Source: Solirubrobacter deserti
GTDB lineage: Bacteria; Actinomycetota; Thermoleophilia; Solirubrobacterales; Solirubrobacteraceae
Reading direction: 5' to 3'
Length of the DNA stretch: 64,000 bases
Assembly: GCF_003344625.1 (NCBI RefSeq)
Contig: NZ_QPKJ02000003.1
Span: forward strand, 434,001-498,000
Under the pieces are notes generated by a model. The model ran no database searches. It was not told where the DNA came from and worked only from the letters and a program-made list of their open reading frames with translations. Made by a program: the position numbers and the translations under genes. Shown in pieces: positions 42,662 through 50,550 of this stretch. Each line of letters opens with the position of its first letter. Position 1 is the stretch's first letter.

Positions 42662-43387
42662 TCAGCGGATGCGGATCGGGGTTCCGATCGGCATCCGCTT
42701 GACGAGGCGGACCAGGTCCGCGTTGCGCACGCGGATGCAGCCGTGCGACGGGCGGCCGGGGATCAACCCGGGCTCGTTCGTGCCGTGGATGCCGACGACG
42801 CCGCCGAACCACCAGTCGCGCATGCTCGAGTAGCCGCTGGTCCCGAACGCCCACGGTCCGTAGACGCCGCCGTTGCCGCGCAGGCGCTCACGCACCCAGA
42901 AGCGCCCGGCCGGCGTGGGTGTGGCCGGCGCGCCGACGCCGACCGGCGCGCGCCAGATCGCCCAGCCGTCCTGGTAGAGCGTCGCGCGGAGGGTCCGCCG
43001 GTTGACCACGAGCTGCGTCCGGACGACGTTGAGCCGCCCGAGCGCGCTCGCCGGCACCCACCCCGTCCGGCCATTCGGACGGCCGGGAAGGCGGATGCGC
43101 ACCCACGGCCGCCCGTCCACGCGGCGGCTCTCGAGCGCGAGGTAGACCTCAGGGCTCTCGTGCTCGGTCCAGAAGCGCAGGTGGTCGACGGCCGCGGCGG
43201 AGGCGCGCGGCGCCGAGCGGACGGTCGCCCGCGCGGCGGGATGCGCCCAGCGGGTGACCGTCGTCTCGTTGGAGAGCCGCTCGTCGCCCAGCGGGCCGGC
43301 GGCGCCGGGTGCGCGGACCGCGGCCGTCGCCGTGGCGGGCGCGACGAGCGCGACGACCACGGCGACGAGGGCGGATGAGCGGCTCAT
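42662..43387 (-). CDS. L,D-transpeptidase (YkuD), exported
   Basis: 241 aa. Signal peptide 1-22 (SRSSALVAVVVALVAPATATA), a variant SH3-like segment (residues 45-110: ARATVRSAPRASAAAVDHL, VRIRLPGRPNGRTGWVPASAL), then the YkuD catalytic domain 118-241 with VGIHGTNEPGLIPGRPSHGCIRVRN: His201, His215 and nucleophile Cys217. It forms 3-3 cross-links or attaches proteins to peptidoglycan. It is the distal gene after the riboswitch-led surface-protein gene, 7 bases away, so both are probably under the same leader and it may anchor that protein or remodel the wall in parallel. Confidence 0.93.
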   Translation of the reverse strand: MSRSSALVAVVVALVAPATATAAVRAPGAAGPLGDERLSNETTVTRWAHPAARATVRSAPRASAAAVDHLRFWTEHESPEVYLALESRRVDGRPWVRIRLPGRPNGRTGWVPASALGRLNVVRTQLVVNRRTLRATLYQDGWAIWRAPVGVGAPATPTPAGRFWVRERLRGNGGVYGPWAFGTSGYSSMRDWWFGGVVGIHGTNEPGLIPGRPSHGCIRVRNADLVRLVKRMPIGTPIRIR

Positions 43388-43394
43388 CGTTCGG

Positions 43395-44474
43395 CTACCC
43401 CGCGAACCGCGGTCGCGCGGCGGTGCGGCTCTCGCTGCAGCGCAGGACCGTCGCCCGCAGCGTCTGGGCCCGCTTGCCGCTCGCGGCGACGTACTCGACG
43501 CGCGCCGCGATGCGCAGCGTGCCCGTGGCGTGCGCCCGCGGGTCGATGCGCACGGCGTACGTGCTGCGCGTGCCGTTGAGCCGCGCCACGCGGCGCCCGT
43601 TGACGGTGACCGTCACGCGGCGGATGCCCGTGCCACGCACCACCTGCTGGAACGACCGGGAGACGCAGCGGCTCGGGCTCGCCATGCGCGCACGGGCCAC
43701 GACCTGCGTCGCCCCGAGGACGGCGCCCTGTGCCGGAGCGGCCGTTGCCGGCGCGGAGGTGGGCGCCGGGGCCGAGCCGGGCGTCGGCGTGGGGGCCGGC
43801 GTCGAGTCAGGCGTCGGGGACGGGGTCGGGTCCGGCGACGGGCTCGGGCTGGGCGAGGGCGACGGGCTCGGGCTGGGGCTCGGCGAGGGCGACGGGCTCG
43901 GGCTGGGCGACGGTGAAGGGCTCGGGCTGGGCGACGGCGACGGGCTGGGGCTCGGCGACGGCGAGGGGCTCGGCGTCGGGCTCGGGCTGGGCGTCGGGCT
44001 CGGGCTGGGCGTCGGGCTCGGCGTCGGCGTGGGCGTCGGGCACCAGTCCGGCGTCTTCGGCAGGTCGTAGCAGAACGTGATGTGGCTCAGCCCGTACGGC
44101 CGCCAGGTAGCCGGGTTCTTCGGCGCGCTCAGGCCGGTCCCGCGCGTCGTCTCGGACCCGGTGCGATAGATCCGCGCGCCCGGGCCGCCCTTGACGATCA
44201 CCGCGTCGACGCCCTGGTTGGCGGACCAGTCGAAGCGCGTGTCGCTGACGGTGATCGAGCCGCTGAGCTTGCCGTCGTTGAACGCGGTCCGGCCCTGCAC
44301 GACGGGCTCGATCTTGAGCTGGCGGAAGCTGGAGCCAAGGCTCGCGCACGACGGGTTGCCGGAGACGTCCGTGTAGCCGTAGGTCGCGAGGGCGGCGCCC
44401 GGAGCCAGCGCGCAAGCGCCGGCCGCGAGCACAACGGTGCTTGCAGCAAGTTTGATGGTCGGATAGACCGACAT
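43395..44474 (-). CDS. Exported surface protein with long Ser-Pro stalk, riboswitch-controlled
   Basis: 359 aa. Signal peptide (about 1-30: [23 protein letters not shown]). Domain 1 (31-145) has [46 protein letters not shown] and [10 protein letters not shown], a pattern of surface proteins with conserved G-x-D-A-V-I-V-K-G and S-H-I-T-F-C-Y. Residues 146-230 are low complexity: alternating S-P with T, one Pro every second residue, a rigid wall-spanning stalk. The C-terminal 120 residues are a beta-domain with [21 protein letters not shown]. It could be an adhesin. The ATG has an exceptional Shine-Dalgarno inside a small hairpin (44475-44490). Confidence 0.82.
   Translation of the reverse strand: MSVYPTIKLAASTVVLAAGACALAPGAALATYGYTDVSGNPSCASLGSSFRQLKIEPVVQGRTAFNDGKLSGSITVSDTRFDWSANQGVDAVIVKGGPGARIYRTGSETTRGTGLSAPKNPATWRPYGLSHITFCYDLPKTPDWCPTPTPTPSPTPSPSPTPSPSPTPSPSPSPSPSPSPSPSPSPSPSPSPSPSPSPSPSPSPSPSPSPSPSPDPTPSPTPDSTPAPTPTPGSAPAPTSAPATAAPAQGAVLGATQVVARARMASPSRCVSRSFQQVVRGTGIRRVTVTVNGRRVARLNGTRSTYAVRIDPRAHATGTLRIAARVEYVAASGKRAQTLRATVLRCSESRTAARPRFAG
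43800..44036 (-). repeat. Low-complexity Ser/Pro/Thr repeat region
   Basis: Degenerate 6- to 12-base units (GGCTCGGGCTGGGCGACG-like on the plus strand) coding for alternating Ser-Pro and Thr-Pro. Prone to length variation by slippage, which would lengthen or shorten the stalk of the surface protein in whole-repeat steps. Confidence 0.8.
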
Positions 44475-44490
44475 CTGTCCTCCTTGACAG
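44475..44490 (-). promoter_or_regulatory. Hairpin enclosing the Shine-Dalgarno
   Basis: On the minus strand CTGTC-AAGGAG-GACAG forms a 5-bp stem whose loop and right arm hold GGAGG, ending right at the ATG (44474). It looks like the expression platform of the upstream aptamer, controlling ribosome access. Confidence 0.55.
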
Positions 44491-44506
44491 ATTCCGATGC
44501 AGTCTC

Positions 44507-44595
44507 CGAGCCGGTAGCTGAGCCGCCTTCACCTACAGAAGGCCTCTGGCTTTGCGAACCCGCCTCACGGCGGGGTTGCCTTGTTTCGTCTCGTG
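44507..44595 (-). promoter_or_regulatory. Predicted c-di-GMP-I (GEMM) riboswitch aptamer
   Basis: Read on the minus strand, in order: ACGAAACAAGGCAA (5' joining strand), hairpin CCCGCC-GTGA-GGCGGG with a GNRA tetraloop (44559-44574), the invariant CGCAAAGCC (44547-44555), a second stem GCCTTC/GAAGGC around TGTAGGT (44524-44542), and a closing GCTACCGG (44510-44518). This is the element order of class I c-di-GMP riboswitches: GGCAAxCC, GNRA hairpin, CGCAAAGCC, variable second stem, xUACCG. The second hairpin is shorter than in Vc2. It leads a surface-protein gene and is preceded by a GGDEF-EAL gene, both fitting the ligand. Confidence 0.75.
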
Positions 44596-44680
44596 TGTCG
44601 CGGGCGACCCCTTGTCGACCGCGTCAACAGTCATGGTGCCACGGCAAACCGCGTTTGCGCGAAACTCGACAGACGTCCGA

Positions 44681-47338
44681 CTAGGTCACGGCCGCGGCGC
44701 GCACCGGCTCGGGGCGTCCGTGCAGGTAGCCCTGGGAGTAGTCGATGCCGTGACGGCGCAGCGCGTCGAGCGTCTCGTCGTCCTCGACGAACTCGGCGAT
44801 CGTCTTCATGCCCATCCCGCGGGCGATGTCGACCATCGACTTCACGACGAGCTGGTCGGTCGGGCTGTGCGCGAGGTTGCGGATGAAGTCGCCGTCGATT
44901 TTCAGGTAGTCGAGCGGCAGGTGCTTGAGGTAGTAGAAGCTGGAGAACCCGGCACCGAAGTCGTCGAGCGCGAAGCGGCAGCCCAGACGCGTCAGGCGCT
45001 CGGCGAAGGCGCGCGCCTGGTCCATGTTGGCGATGGCCGCGGTCTCGGTGATCTCGAACACCAGGCGGCCGGGGTCCACGCCCGTGGCGGCCAGCTCGCG
45101 CTCGATCAGCAGCGGCAGTTCGGGATCGCCGATGGACGCGCCCGAGAGGTTGACCTCGAGCCGGTGCTCGGCGTCGTGGTCGTCGACGAGCAGCCCGATC
45201 GCGTTGCGCACGACCCAGCGGTCGAGCTCCTGGATGAGGCCGAAGCGCTCCGCGGTCTCGATGAACGCGGCGGGTGGGATGACCCGGCCGTCCTCGCCGA
45301 GCATGCGCAGCAGCAGCTCGTGGTGGGTCGCGGTGCCCGTGGCGATCTCGATGATCGGCTGCCAGTACAGGACGAAGCGGTCCTCCGCCAGCGCACGGCG
45401 GATCTGGGCGGCCTGGGCCAGCCGCGTCTGCATGCCCGCGACGCGGTCGTCCGCGTCGTCGAAGATGTGGTGGCGGTTGCCTCCGGCCTCCTTGGCGACG
45501 TACATCGCCATGTCGGCCGCGGCCAGGAAGTCGTCGGCCGGCGTGGCGCCGTTGCCGAACAGCGCGACGCCGACGCTCGCGGTGATGGAGACGATGAGCC
45601 CGTCGACGGTCGCCGACTGCCCCGCGATCGCCTGCACGATGCGCGCGGCGGCGTCCTCGGCGGCGCCGCGGTCGGCGTCCCGCAGCAGCACGGCGAACTC
45701 GTCGCCGCCGAGCCGGGCGATCACGTCGCCGGCGCCGATGCAGGCCGCCAGCGCGCGGCCCATCGTGCGCACGACGTCGTCACCGGCGCTGTGGCCGTGG
45801 GTGTCGTTGACGTACTTGAAGCGGTCGAGGTCCAGCAGCAGGACCGCGCCGGGATGCCGGCGGCGCTCGGCGTGCGGGATGTGCTCGGCGAGCTCGCGCT
45901 CGAAGCGACGGCGGTTGAAGAGCCCGGTCAGGTGGTCGTGGTCGGCGAGGTGGCGCAACTGCGCCTCGAAGCGCGTGCGCTCGGTCACGTCGCGCAGGAT
46001 GCTGGTGACGACGACCCCGTTGTCCCCGTTCCCGCGGCTGAGCGTGACGTCGATCGGGAACTCGCTGCCGTCCTTGCGCCGGCCCGTGAGCTCGACGCCG
46101 TACTCCTGCATCGTCTCCGTGCCGCTGCCGGCGGCGTGGAACAGGTCACGGGCGCGGTGCGCGGAGTGGCTGGCGAACAGCTCCTCGACGGTGCGGCCGA
46201 CGAGCTCCGAGCGGCGGTAGCCGAACAGCTGCTCCGTGCGCGCGTTGGCCAGCACGATCCGCCGGGTGGCGTCGACCTTGACGATCGGGTCCGGCGCGTT
46301 CTCCAGCGCCCGCGCCTGGTCCTCGGCCTGCTTGCGGGCGGCGATGTCGCGGATGATGCCGCTGAAGAAGCGGTCGCCCTCGCTCGTCCAGGTCGCGAGT
46401 GAGAGCTCGATCGGGAACTCGCCGCCGTCCGCGCGCAGGCCGACGACCTCGACCGTCTTGCCGAGGATGCGCGAGTTCTCCGGGTTCTCGACCACACGGC
46501 GGATGCCGGCGTCGTGCATCGCGCGGAAGCGCTCGGGCATGATCAGCGACAGCGGCCGGCCGATGACCTCGCGGTCGCTGTAGCCGAACATGCGCTCGGC
46601 GGCGGGGTTCCAGGACAGGACCAGGCCGCGCTCGTCGGCGGCGATGATCGCGTCGTTGGCCGTCTCGGCGACCGACCGGAAGCGGCTCTCGGACTCGCGC
46701 AGCGCCTGCTCCATCCGCATGCCGGCGATCACCCGGCCCAGCTGGCGCCCGATGTGGGCGGCGACCTCGAGCAGGCGGTCGTCGGGCGTGACGGCCGACA
46801 GCGAGAAGCATTCGATCACGGCGAAGCACGCGTCACCGATCGGGACCGGGAACGCCAGGCCGCCACGCAGGCCGACCTCGGCCGCGACGGCGTGGCGGGG
46901 GAAGTTGGCGTCGCAGGTGACGTCGACGATCCACTCCGCGCGCCCGCTCTCGAGCACACGCCCGGGCAGGCCGACGCCGCGGGCGAGCGACGTGCGCTCC
47001 GTCAACTCGCGGAAGCGCCGGAAGCGCGCCGCGTCGCTGAGGTACCAGAGCTGGGTGGGGAGCACGCCGTCGGATTCGGCGAAGTACACGTGTCCGACCG
47101 GCCAGCCCGTCCAGCGGCAGATCTGCTCGACGCACGCCATCAGCGCCTCGTCGACCGACGCGGCGCGGCTCGTGGCGTCGGCGACGCGCTCGATCAAGCC
47201 GACCAGCGCGGCGTCCGCCGGCGGACGCCGCGTGGAGGAGCGGGCCACCGTCAGGGCCGCTGCACCGGCGCTGACGACGGCGGCAAGCCCGGCGAGCCGG
47301 GCTTCGGTGCGGGAGGAGGGAGCCACGCCCGGGTTCAT
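44681..47338 (-). CDS. GAF-PAS-PAS-GGDEF-EAL c-di-GMP signalling protein
   Basis: 885 aa. A hydrophobic segment near the N-terminus (15-35), GAF domain (45-205), two PAS domains (about 215-340 and 340-460), GGDEF domain (470-625) with intact RLGGDEFAVLL, and EAL domain (640-880). The EAL motif reads ELL (HHELLLRM), yet the other phosphodiesterase residues are present: EVNLSG, FEITET, LDDFGAGF, KIDGDFI, KTIAEFVED. Both synthesis and hydrolysis may be possible. The RxxD inhibitory site preceding GGDEF is absent (GAGD). ATG 47338 or GTG 47344 is the start. It lies immediately upstream of a c-di-GMP riboswitch on the same strand. No I-site implies loss of product feedback. Confidence 0.93.
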   Translation of the reverse strand: MNPGVAPSSRTEARLAGLAAVVSAGAAALTVARSSTRRPPADAALVGLIERVADATSRAASVDEALMACVEQICRWTGWPVGHVYFAESDGVLPTQLWYLSDAARFRRFRELTERTSLARGVGLPGRVLESGRAEWIVDVTCDANFPRHAVAAEVGLRGGLAFPVPIGDACFAVIECFSLSAVTPDDRLLEVAAHIGRQLGRVIAGMRMEQALRESESRFRSVAETANDAIIAADERGLVLSWNPAAERMFGYSDREVIGRPLSLIMPERFRAMHDAGIRRVVENPENSRILGKTVEVVGLRADGGEFPIELSLATWTSEGDRFFSGIIRDIAARKQAEDQARALENAPDPIVKVDATRRIVLANARTEQLFGYRRSELVGRTVEELFASHSAHRARDLFHAAGSGTETMQEYGVELTGRRKDGSEFPIDVTLSRGNGDNGVVVTSILRDVTERTRFEAQLRHLADHDHLTGLFNRRRFERELAEHIPHAERRRHPGAVLLLDLDRFKYVNDTHGHSAGDDVVRTMGRALAACIGAGDVIARLGGDEFAVLLRDADRGAAEDAAARIVQAIAGQSATVDGLIVSITASVGVALFGNGATPADDFLAAADMAMYVAKEAGGNRHHIFDDADDRVAGMQTRLAQAAQIRRALAEDRFVLYWQPIIEIATGTATHHELLLRMLGEDGRVIPPAAFIETAERFGLIQELDRWVVRNAIGLLVDDHDAEHRLEVNLSGASIGDPELPLLIERELAATGVDPGRLVFEITETAAIANMDQARAFAERLTRLGCRFALDDFGAGFSSFYYLKHLPLDYLKIDGDFIRNLAHSPTDQLVVKSMVDIARGMGMKTIAEFVEDDETLDALRRHGIDYSQGYLHGRPEPVRAAAVT

Positions 47339-47413
47339 CGGCACGCGCCCACCGGGGCTTGACCTACACGGGGGAGGTGCAGGTCGGCGTGCCGTTGTCC
47401 CTGACGTATCGGA

Positions 47414-49717
47414 TCAGCGGCGGATGTCCTCGCACCCCCCGACGATGACGTCGTTCGGGTCGACCGCCACGACGTCCTGGCCGTCGCCGCAGTCGATGCG
47501 GTCGATCGCGCCGTCGACGGCGTCGATGCGGTCGTTGCCCGGGCCGCCCTGGACGATGTCGGGGTCCTGGGTGCCGGAGATCTGGTCGTCGCCGGGGCCG
47601 CCGTCGACGTAGTCGGAGCCGAAGCCGCCCTCGATCTGGTCGTTGCCGTCGTTGCCGTGGACCTGGTCGTTGCCGTAGCGGCCGTACACCTGGTCGTTGC
47701 CCGGGCCGCCGGCGACGATGTCGTCCTGGTGCTCGCCGTCGACGTAGTCGTCGCCGCCGAGGCCGTTCAGGGTGTCGTTGCCGATCGAGCCGAAGACGGA
47801 GTCCGGGCCTTCGGTGCCGATCAGGTTGTCGTCGCCGATGCCGCCGCGCACGACGGAGGGCGGCGGCTCGTCGGTGGACGGCTCGGGCTGGATCTGCACG
47901 ACGGTCTCGCACGAGTCGAGCTGGTCGCGCGTGGGCGCGGTGTCCTCGACGTAGACGGTGTCGTCGCCGCGGCCGCAGAAGACGAAGTCGGCGCTGTCAT
48001 CGGCCACGCGGATCGTGTCGTCGTCGTCGCCGCCGAAGACCTCGTCGGCGCCGTGGCCGCCGACCAGCGTGTCCTCGCCGTCGTAGCCGGAGATGCGGTC
48101 GTCGTCGCCGCCGCCGTCGAGCGTGTCGTCGCCGAGCTGGCCCGTGATGTTGTCGCGGCCGGCGTTGCCCTGGACGGTGTCGTTGCCCTCGCGGCCGTGC
48201 AACTGGTCGCCCGCGCGGCCGCCGACCAGGGTGTCGTCGCCCTCACCGCCGTCGAGCTTGTCGGCGCCGTTCTGGCCGTAGAGCTGGTCGTTGCCCGGCC
48301 CGCCGTCGAGCAGGTGGTCGTTGCCGCGGCCGCCGTCGAGCAGGTCGTTGCCCGGGCCGCCCTCGAGCAGCTTGTCGTTGCCGAGGCCCTTCTCGCCGAT
48401 GATGTCGTCGCCCTCGCCGCCGCGCAGGGTGTCGTCGGCGTCGCCGCCGTCCATCTTGTCGTTGCCGGGGCCACCCTCGATCACGTCGTTGGAGAGCCCG
48501 CCCTGGGCGGTGTCGTCCCCGCCGCCGAGCGTGAGCTGGTCCTGGCCGGTGTCGCCGTAGGCGGTGTCGTTGCCCTCGCCGCCGTCGAGCGTGTCGTTGC
48601 CGGAAGAGCCGGAGAGCGTGTCGTTGCCGAGGTCGCCGAACAGCTGGTCGTCGCCGCGCTGGCCGCGCAGCAGGTCGTCGCCGCCGAGCCCGCGGAGCAG
48701 GTCGGCGCCGCGCGTGCCGTTGAGGACGTCGTTGGCCTCGGTGCCCGCCAGGGAGGCGAGACCGGGCTGGACGACGAGCGAGCCGGGGGCGCCGGCGAGG
48801 CGGACCGTCTTCAGGCGCACGCCGGAGAACGGCGACAGCACGACGACGGTCTTGGCGCGGCGGTCGGACACGTACACGCGGGCGCCGTCGTTGGCGTATG
48901 CGGCTCGGCCCGGACCGCCGCCCGTGGCGGGCCGCGCGAGCACGCGGCGCTTGGCCAGGTCGACGAGCGCGGCCTTGCGGTGCACGCCGCGCAGCTTCGC
49001 GCCCGGCGCCACGACCGCGCGCAGGCCGTCGGGAGATACGGCGACGCCGCCGCCACCGTCCGTGCGCAGCGCGACCGAGCCGGTCACGCCGCCCGTCAGC
49101 GGGTTCACGCGCACGAGGCGTGCCTGCGGCTTGCGCTTGCCCCGCTGGGGCTCGGTGGCCGAGACCCACGCCTGCCCCTGGGCGAGCGCGACGCCCGCCG
49201 CGCCGCGCAGCGTGAGGCGCCGGACGAGCCGGCCCGTGTCCAGATCGAGCACCGCGACCTTCCCGCCGCGCTGCACCACGACCGCGCGCGTGGACGTGAC
49301 CACGAGGTCGATCGGCTCGCCCGCGAGCGCGCGCAGGCCGACGCGCTGCGCGGTCGCCAGGTCGATCACCTCGAGCCCGCCGCGCCGCGCCGCGAACGCC
49401 CGCGCGCCGTCGGGCGAGACCGCCAGCGCGGCCGGTGTGCCCTGCAACTGCGCGACGCCGTTCACGCCGCGTGTGTTCAGGTCCAGGATCGTGACGATCC
49501 GGCCCGTCGCAATCAGCGCGCGCGAGCCGTCCGGCGTGGCCGCCACCGCGGTGGCCCGGCCGGGGACGCGGTACGGCGCGGGCTGGGCCGTGCGCGTGTC
49601 GATCAATTGCACCTGATCGGTGCTGGTGGCGACGACAACGACGCGCCCGTGGGCCACGGGCGCAGCGATGAGGAGCAGCGACAGAGCGATGAGGGTCCGC
49701 ACGAGGGACTGGAACAC
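47414..49717 (-). CDS. Exported beta-propeller and RTX Ca2+-binding repeat protein
   Basis: 767 aa. Signal peptide 1-24 (FQSLVRTLIALSLLLIAAPVAHG). Residues 25-330 are propeller-like YVTN-type repeats (TPDGSRALIATG, SPDGARAFAARR, SPDGLRAVVAPG, YANDGARVYVSDR). Residues 335-760 are dominated by about 35 RTX nonapeptides GGxGxDxLx, for example GGEGNDT, GGPGND, GGRGND, in two blocks separated by a Pro/Glu linker with two cysteines (QIQPEPSTDEPPPS). Each pair of repeats binds Ca2+ in a parallel beta-roll; folding would occur outside the cell. No type I secretion genes are nearby, and the N-terminal signal peptide implies Sec export. Surface or biofilm role is inferred. Confidence 0.9.
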   Translation of the reverse strand: MFQSLVRTLIALSLLLIAAPVAHGRVVVVATSTDQVQLIDTRTAQPAPYRVPGRATAVAATPDGSRALIATGRIVTILDLNTRGVNGVAQLQGTPAALAVSPDGARAFAARRGGLEVIDLATAQRVGLRALAGEPIDLVVTSTRAVVVQRGGKVAVLDLDTGRLVRRLTLRGAAGVALAQGQAWVSATEPQRGKRKPQARLVRVNPLTGGVTGSVALRTDGGGGVAVSPDGLRAVVAPGAKLRGVHRKAALVDLAKRRVLARPATGGGPGRAAYANDGARVYVSDRRAKTVVVLSPFSGVRLKTVRLAGAPGSLVVQPGLASLAGTEANDVLNGTRGADLLRGLGGDDLLRGQRGDDQLFGDLGNDTLSGSSGNDTLDGGEGNDTAYGDTGQDQLTLGGGDDTAQGGLSNDVIEGGPGNDKMDGGDADDTLRGGEGDDIIGEKGLGNDKLLEGGPGNDLLDGGRGNDHLLDGGPGNDQLYGQNGADKLDGGEGDDTLVGGRAGDQLHGREGNDTVQGNAGRDNITGQLGDDTLDGGGDDDRISGYDGEDTLVGGHGADEVFGGDDDDTIRVADDSADFVFCGRGDDTVYVEDTAPTRDQLDSCETVVQIQPEPSTDEPPPSVVRGGIGDDNLIGTEGPDSVFGSIGNDTLNGLGGDDYVDGEHQDDIVAGGPGNDQVYGRYGNDQVHGNDGNDQIEGGFGSDYVDGGPGDDQISGTQDPDIVQGGPGNDRIDAVDGAIDRIDCGDGQDVVAVDPNDVIVGGCEDIRR

Positions 49718-49744
49718 GCGGAGCCGTCGACGGTTGCGCGGTTT

Positions 49745-50527
49745 TTACAACCCCGCGCGCTCCAGCGCCGCCTCGTACTCGTCCATCAGCTCCTCCTCGT
49801 CGAGCCCTTCGGCCTCGCCGCGTTCCCAGATCGCGCTCAGCTCCTCGGCGTGCGGCTTGTAGCGTTCCAGCCATTCCTCGCTGCGCGGCATCCAGTAGCC
49901 CGTGAGCGAGTAGCGCGCCTTGTCGACGCCGCGTTCGTGGCGCAGGTACCGGCGGGCGTCGCGGACGATCTGCGTCTGGCCCGCCATCCAGATGTAGCCC
50001 GGCCCGTCCGGTTCGGGGAACGTGCGGACGATCTCGTTCAGGCAGCACGTCCCGTGCAGCCAGCGCACGTCGGCGTCGGTCTCCCAGTCCTGGCGATCGG
50101 CCGGGTCCTCGATCTCGAGCACGACGGTCGTCTGCACGCCCGGCCGCGCTTGCGCGAGCATCCGTCCGATCGCCGGCAGCGCCGTGAGGTCCCCGACGAG
50201 CAGCTGCCACTCGGCGTCCTCGGGGAGCACGTAGCCGCCCTCGGCGGCGCTCCACACGAGCTCGTCGCCCGGCTCGGCGGTGCGGGCCCAGGTCGCGGCG
50301 AGCCCGCCCTCGTGCAGCGCGAAGTCGATGTCGAGCTCCTCGACCTCCGGCCGCACGGCGCGCACCGTGTAGTTGCGGCGCAGCGAGTGGTCGCCCGGCT
50401 CGCCGAAGAACAGCATCAGCCAGTCGTCGGGGCGTTCGGTGGGCCGGCAGCCCGGAACGGCGAACGTGAGCCGCAGCATGTGCGGCGAGACCTCGGTCCT
50501 GCGCAGCAGCGTGCCAGTGGTGTACAC
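49745..50527 (-). CDS. Siderophore-interacting protein (FAD-dependent ferric reductase)
   Basis: 260 aa SIP family protein releasing iron from ferric siderophores. FAD-binding motif RRNYTVRAVRPE near residue 50, the acceptor-domain stretch ELVWSAAEGGYVLP and LLVGDLTALPAIGRML, and the C-terminal SIP domain with YIWMAGQTQIVRDARRYL and KARYSLTGYW. Length fits ViuB/FpuD relatives. GTG 50527 is 8 bases from the -10 TACCCT, so the mRNA is leaderless, and the promoter overlaps an iron box (next entry). Expression is therefore expected only under iron limitation. The upstream gene stops inside the operator. Confidence 0.93.
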   Translation of the reverse strand: MYTTGTLLRRTEVSPHMLRLTFAVPGCRPTERPDDWLMLFFGEPGDHSLRRNYTVRAVRPEVEELDIDFALHEGGLAATWARTAEPGDELVWSAAEGGYVLPEDAEWQLLVGDLTALPAIGRMLAQARPGVQTTVVLEIEDPADRQDWETDADVRWLHGTCCLNEIVRTFPEPDGPGYIWMAGQTQIVRDARRYLRHERGVDKARYSLTGYWMPRSEEWLERYKPHAEELSAIWERGEAEGLDEEELMDEYEAALERAGL

Positions 50528-50550
50528 GCCGAGTTAGGGTAACCTAACGG
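50528..50550 (-). promoter_or_regulatory. DtxR/IdeR-type iron box overlapping the -10
   Basis: On the plus strand GTTAGGGTAACCTAAC (50533-50548) contains the inverted repeat TTAGGxTAACCTAA, close to the DtxR/IdeR consensus TTAGGTTAGSCTAACCTAA; on the minus strand it reads TTAGGTTACCCTAACTC. It covers the -10 element (TACCCT, 50541-50536) of the siderophore-interacting protein gene, so a Fe2+-bound DtxR-family repressor would block it. The regulator itself is not in the window. Confidence 0.8.

Noticed and set aside
43800-44036. Repeats considered as a CRISPR array
   Set aside because: Units are short, continuous and in frame with a Ser-Pro coding pattern; no spacers.
47657-50542. Plus-strand open frame of 961 codons, Val/Ala-rich
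   Set aside because: It is the reverse reading of the RTX repeats and of the SIP gene; the regular GGxGxD pattern on the minus strand is decisive.
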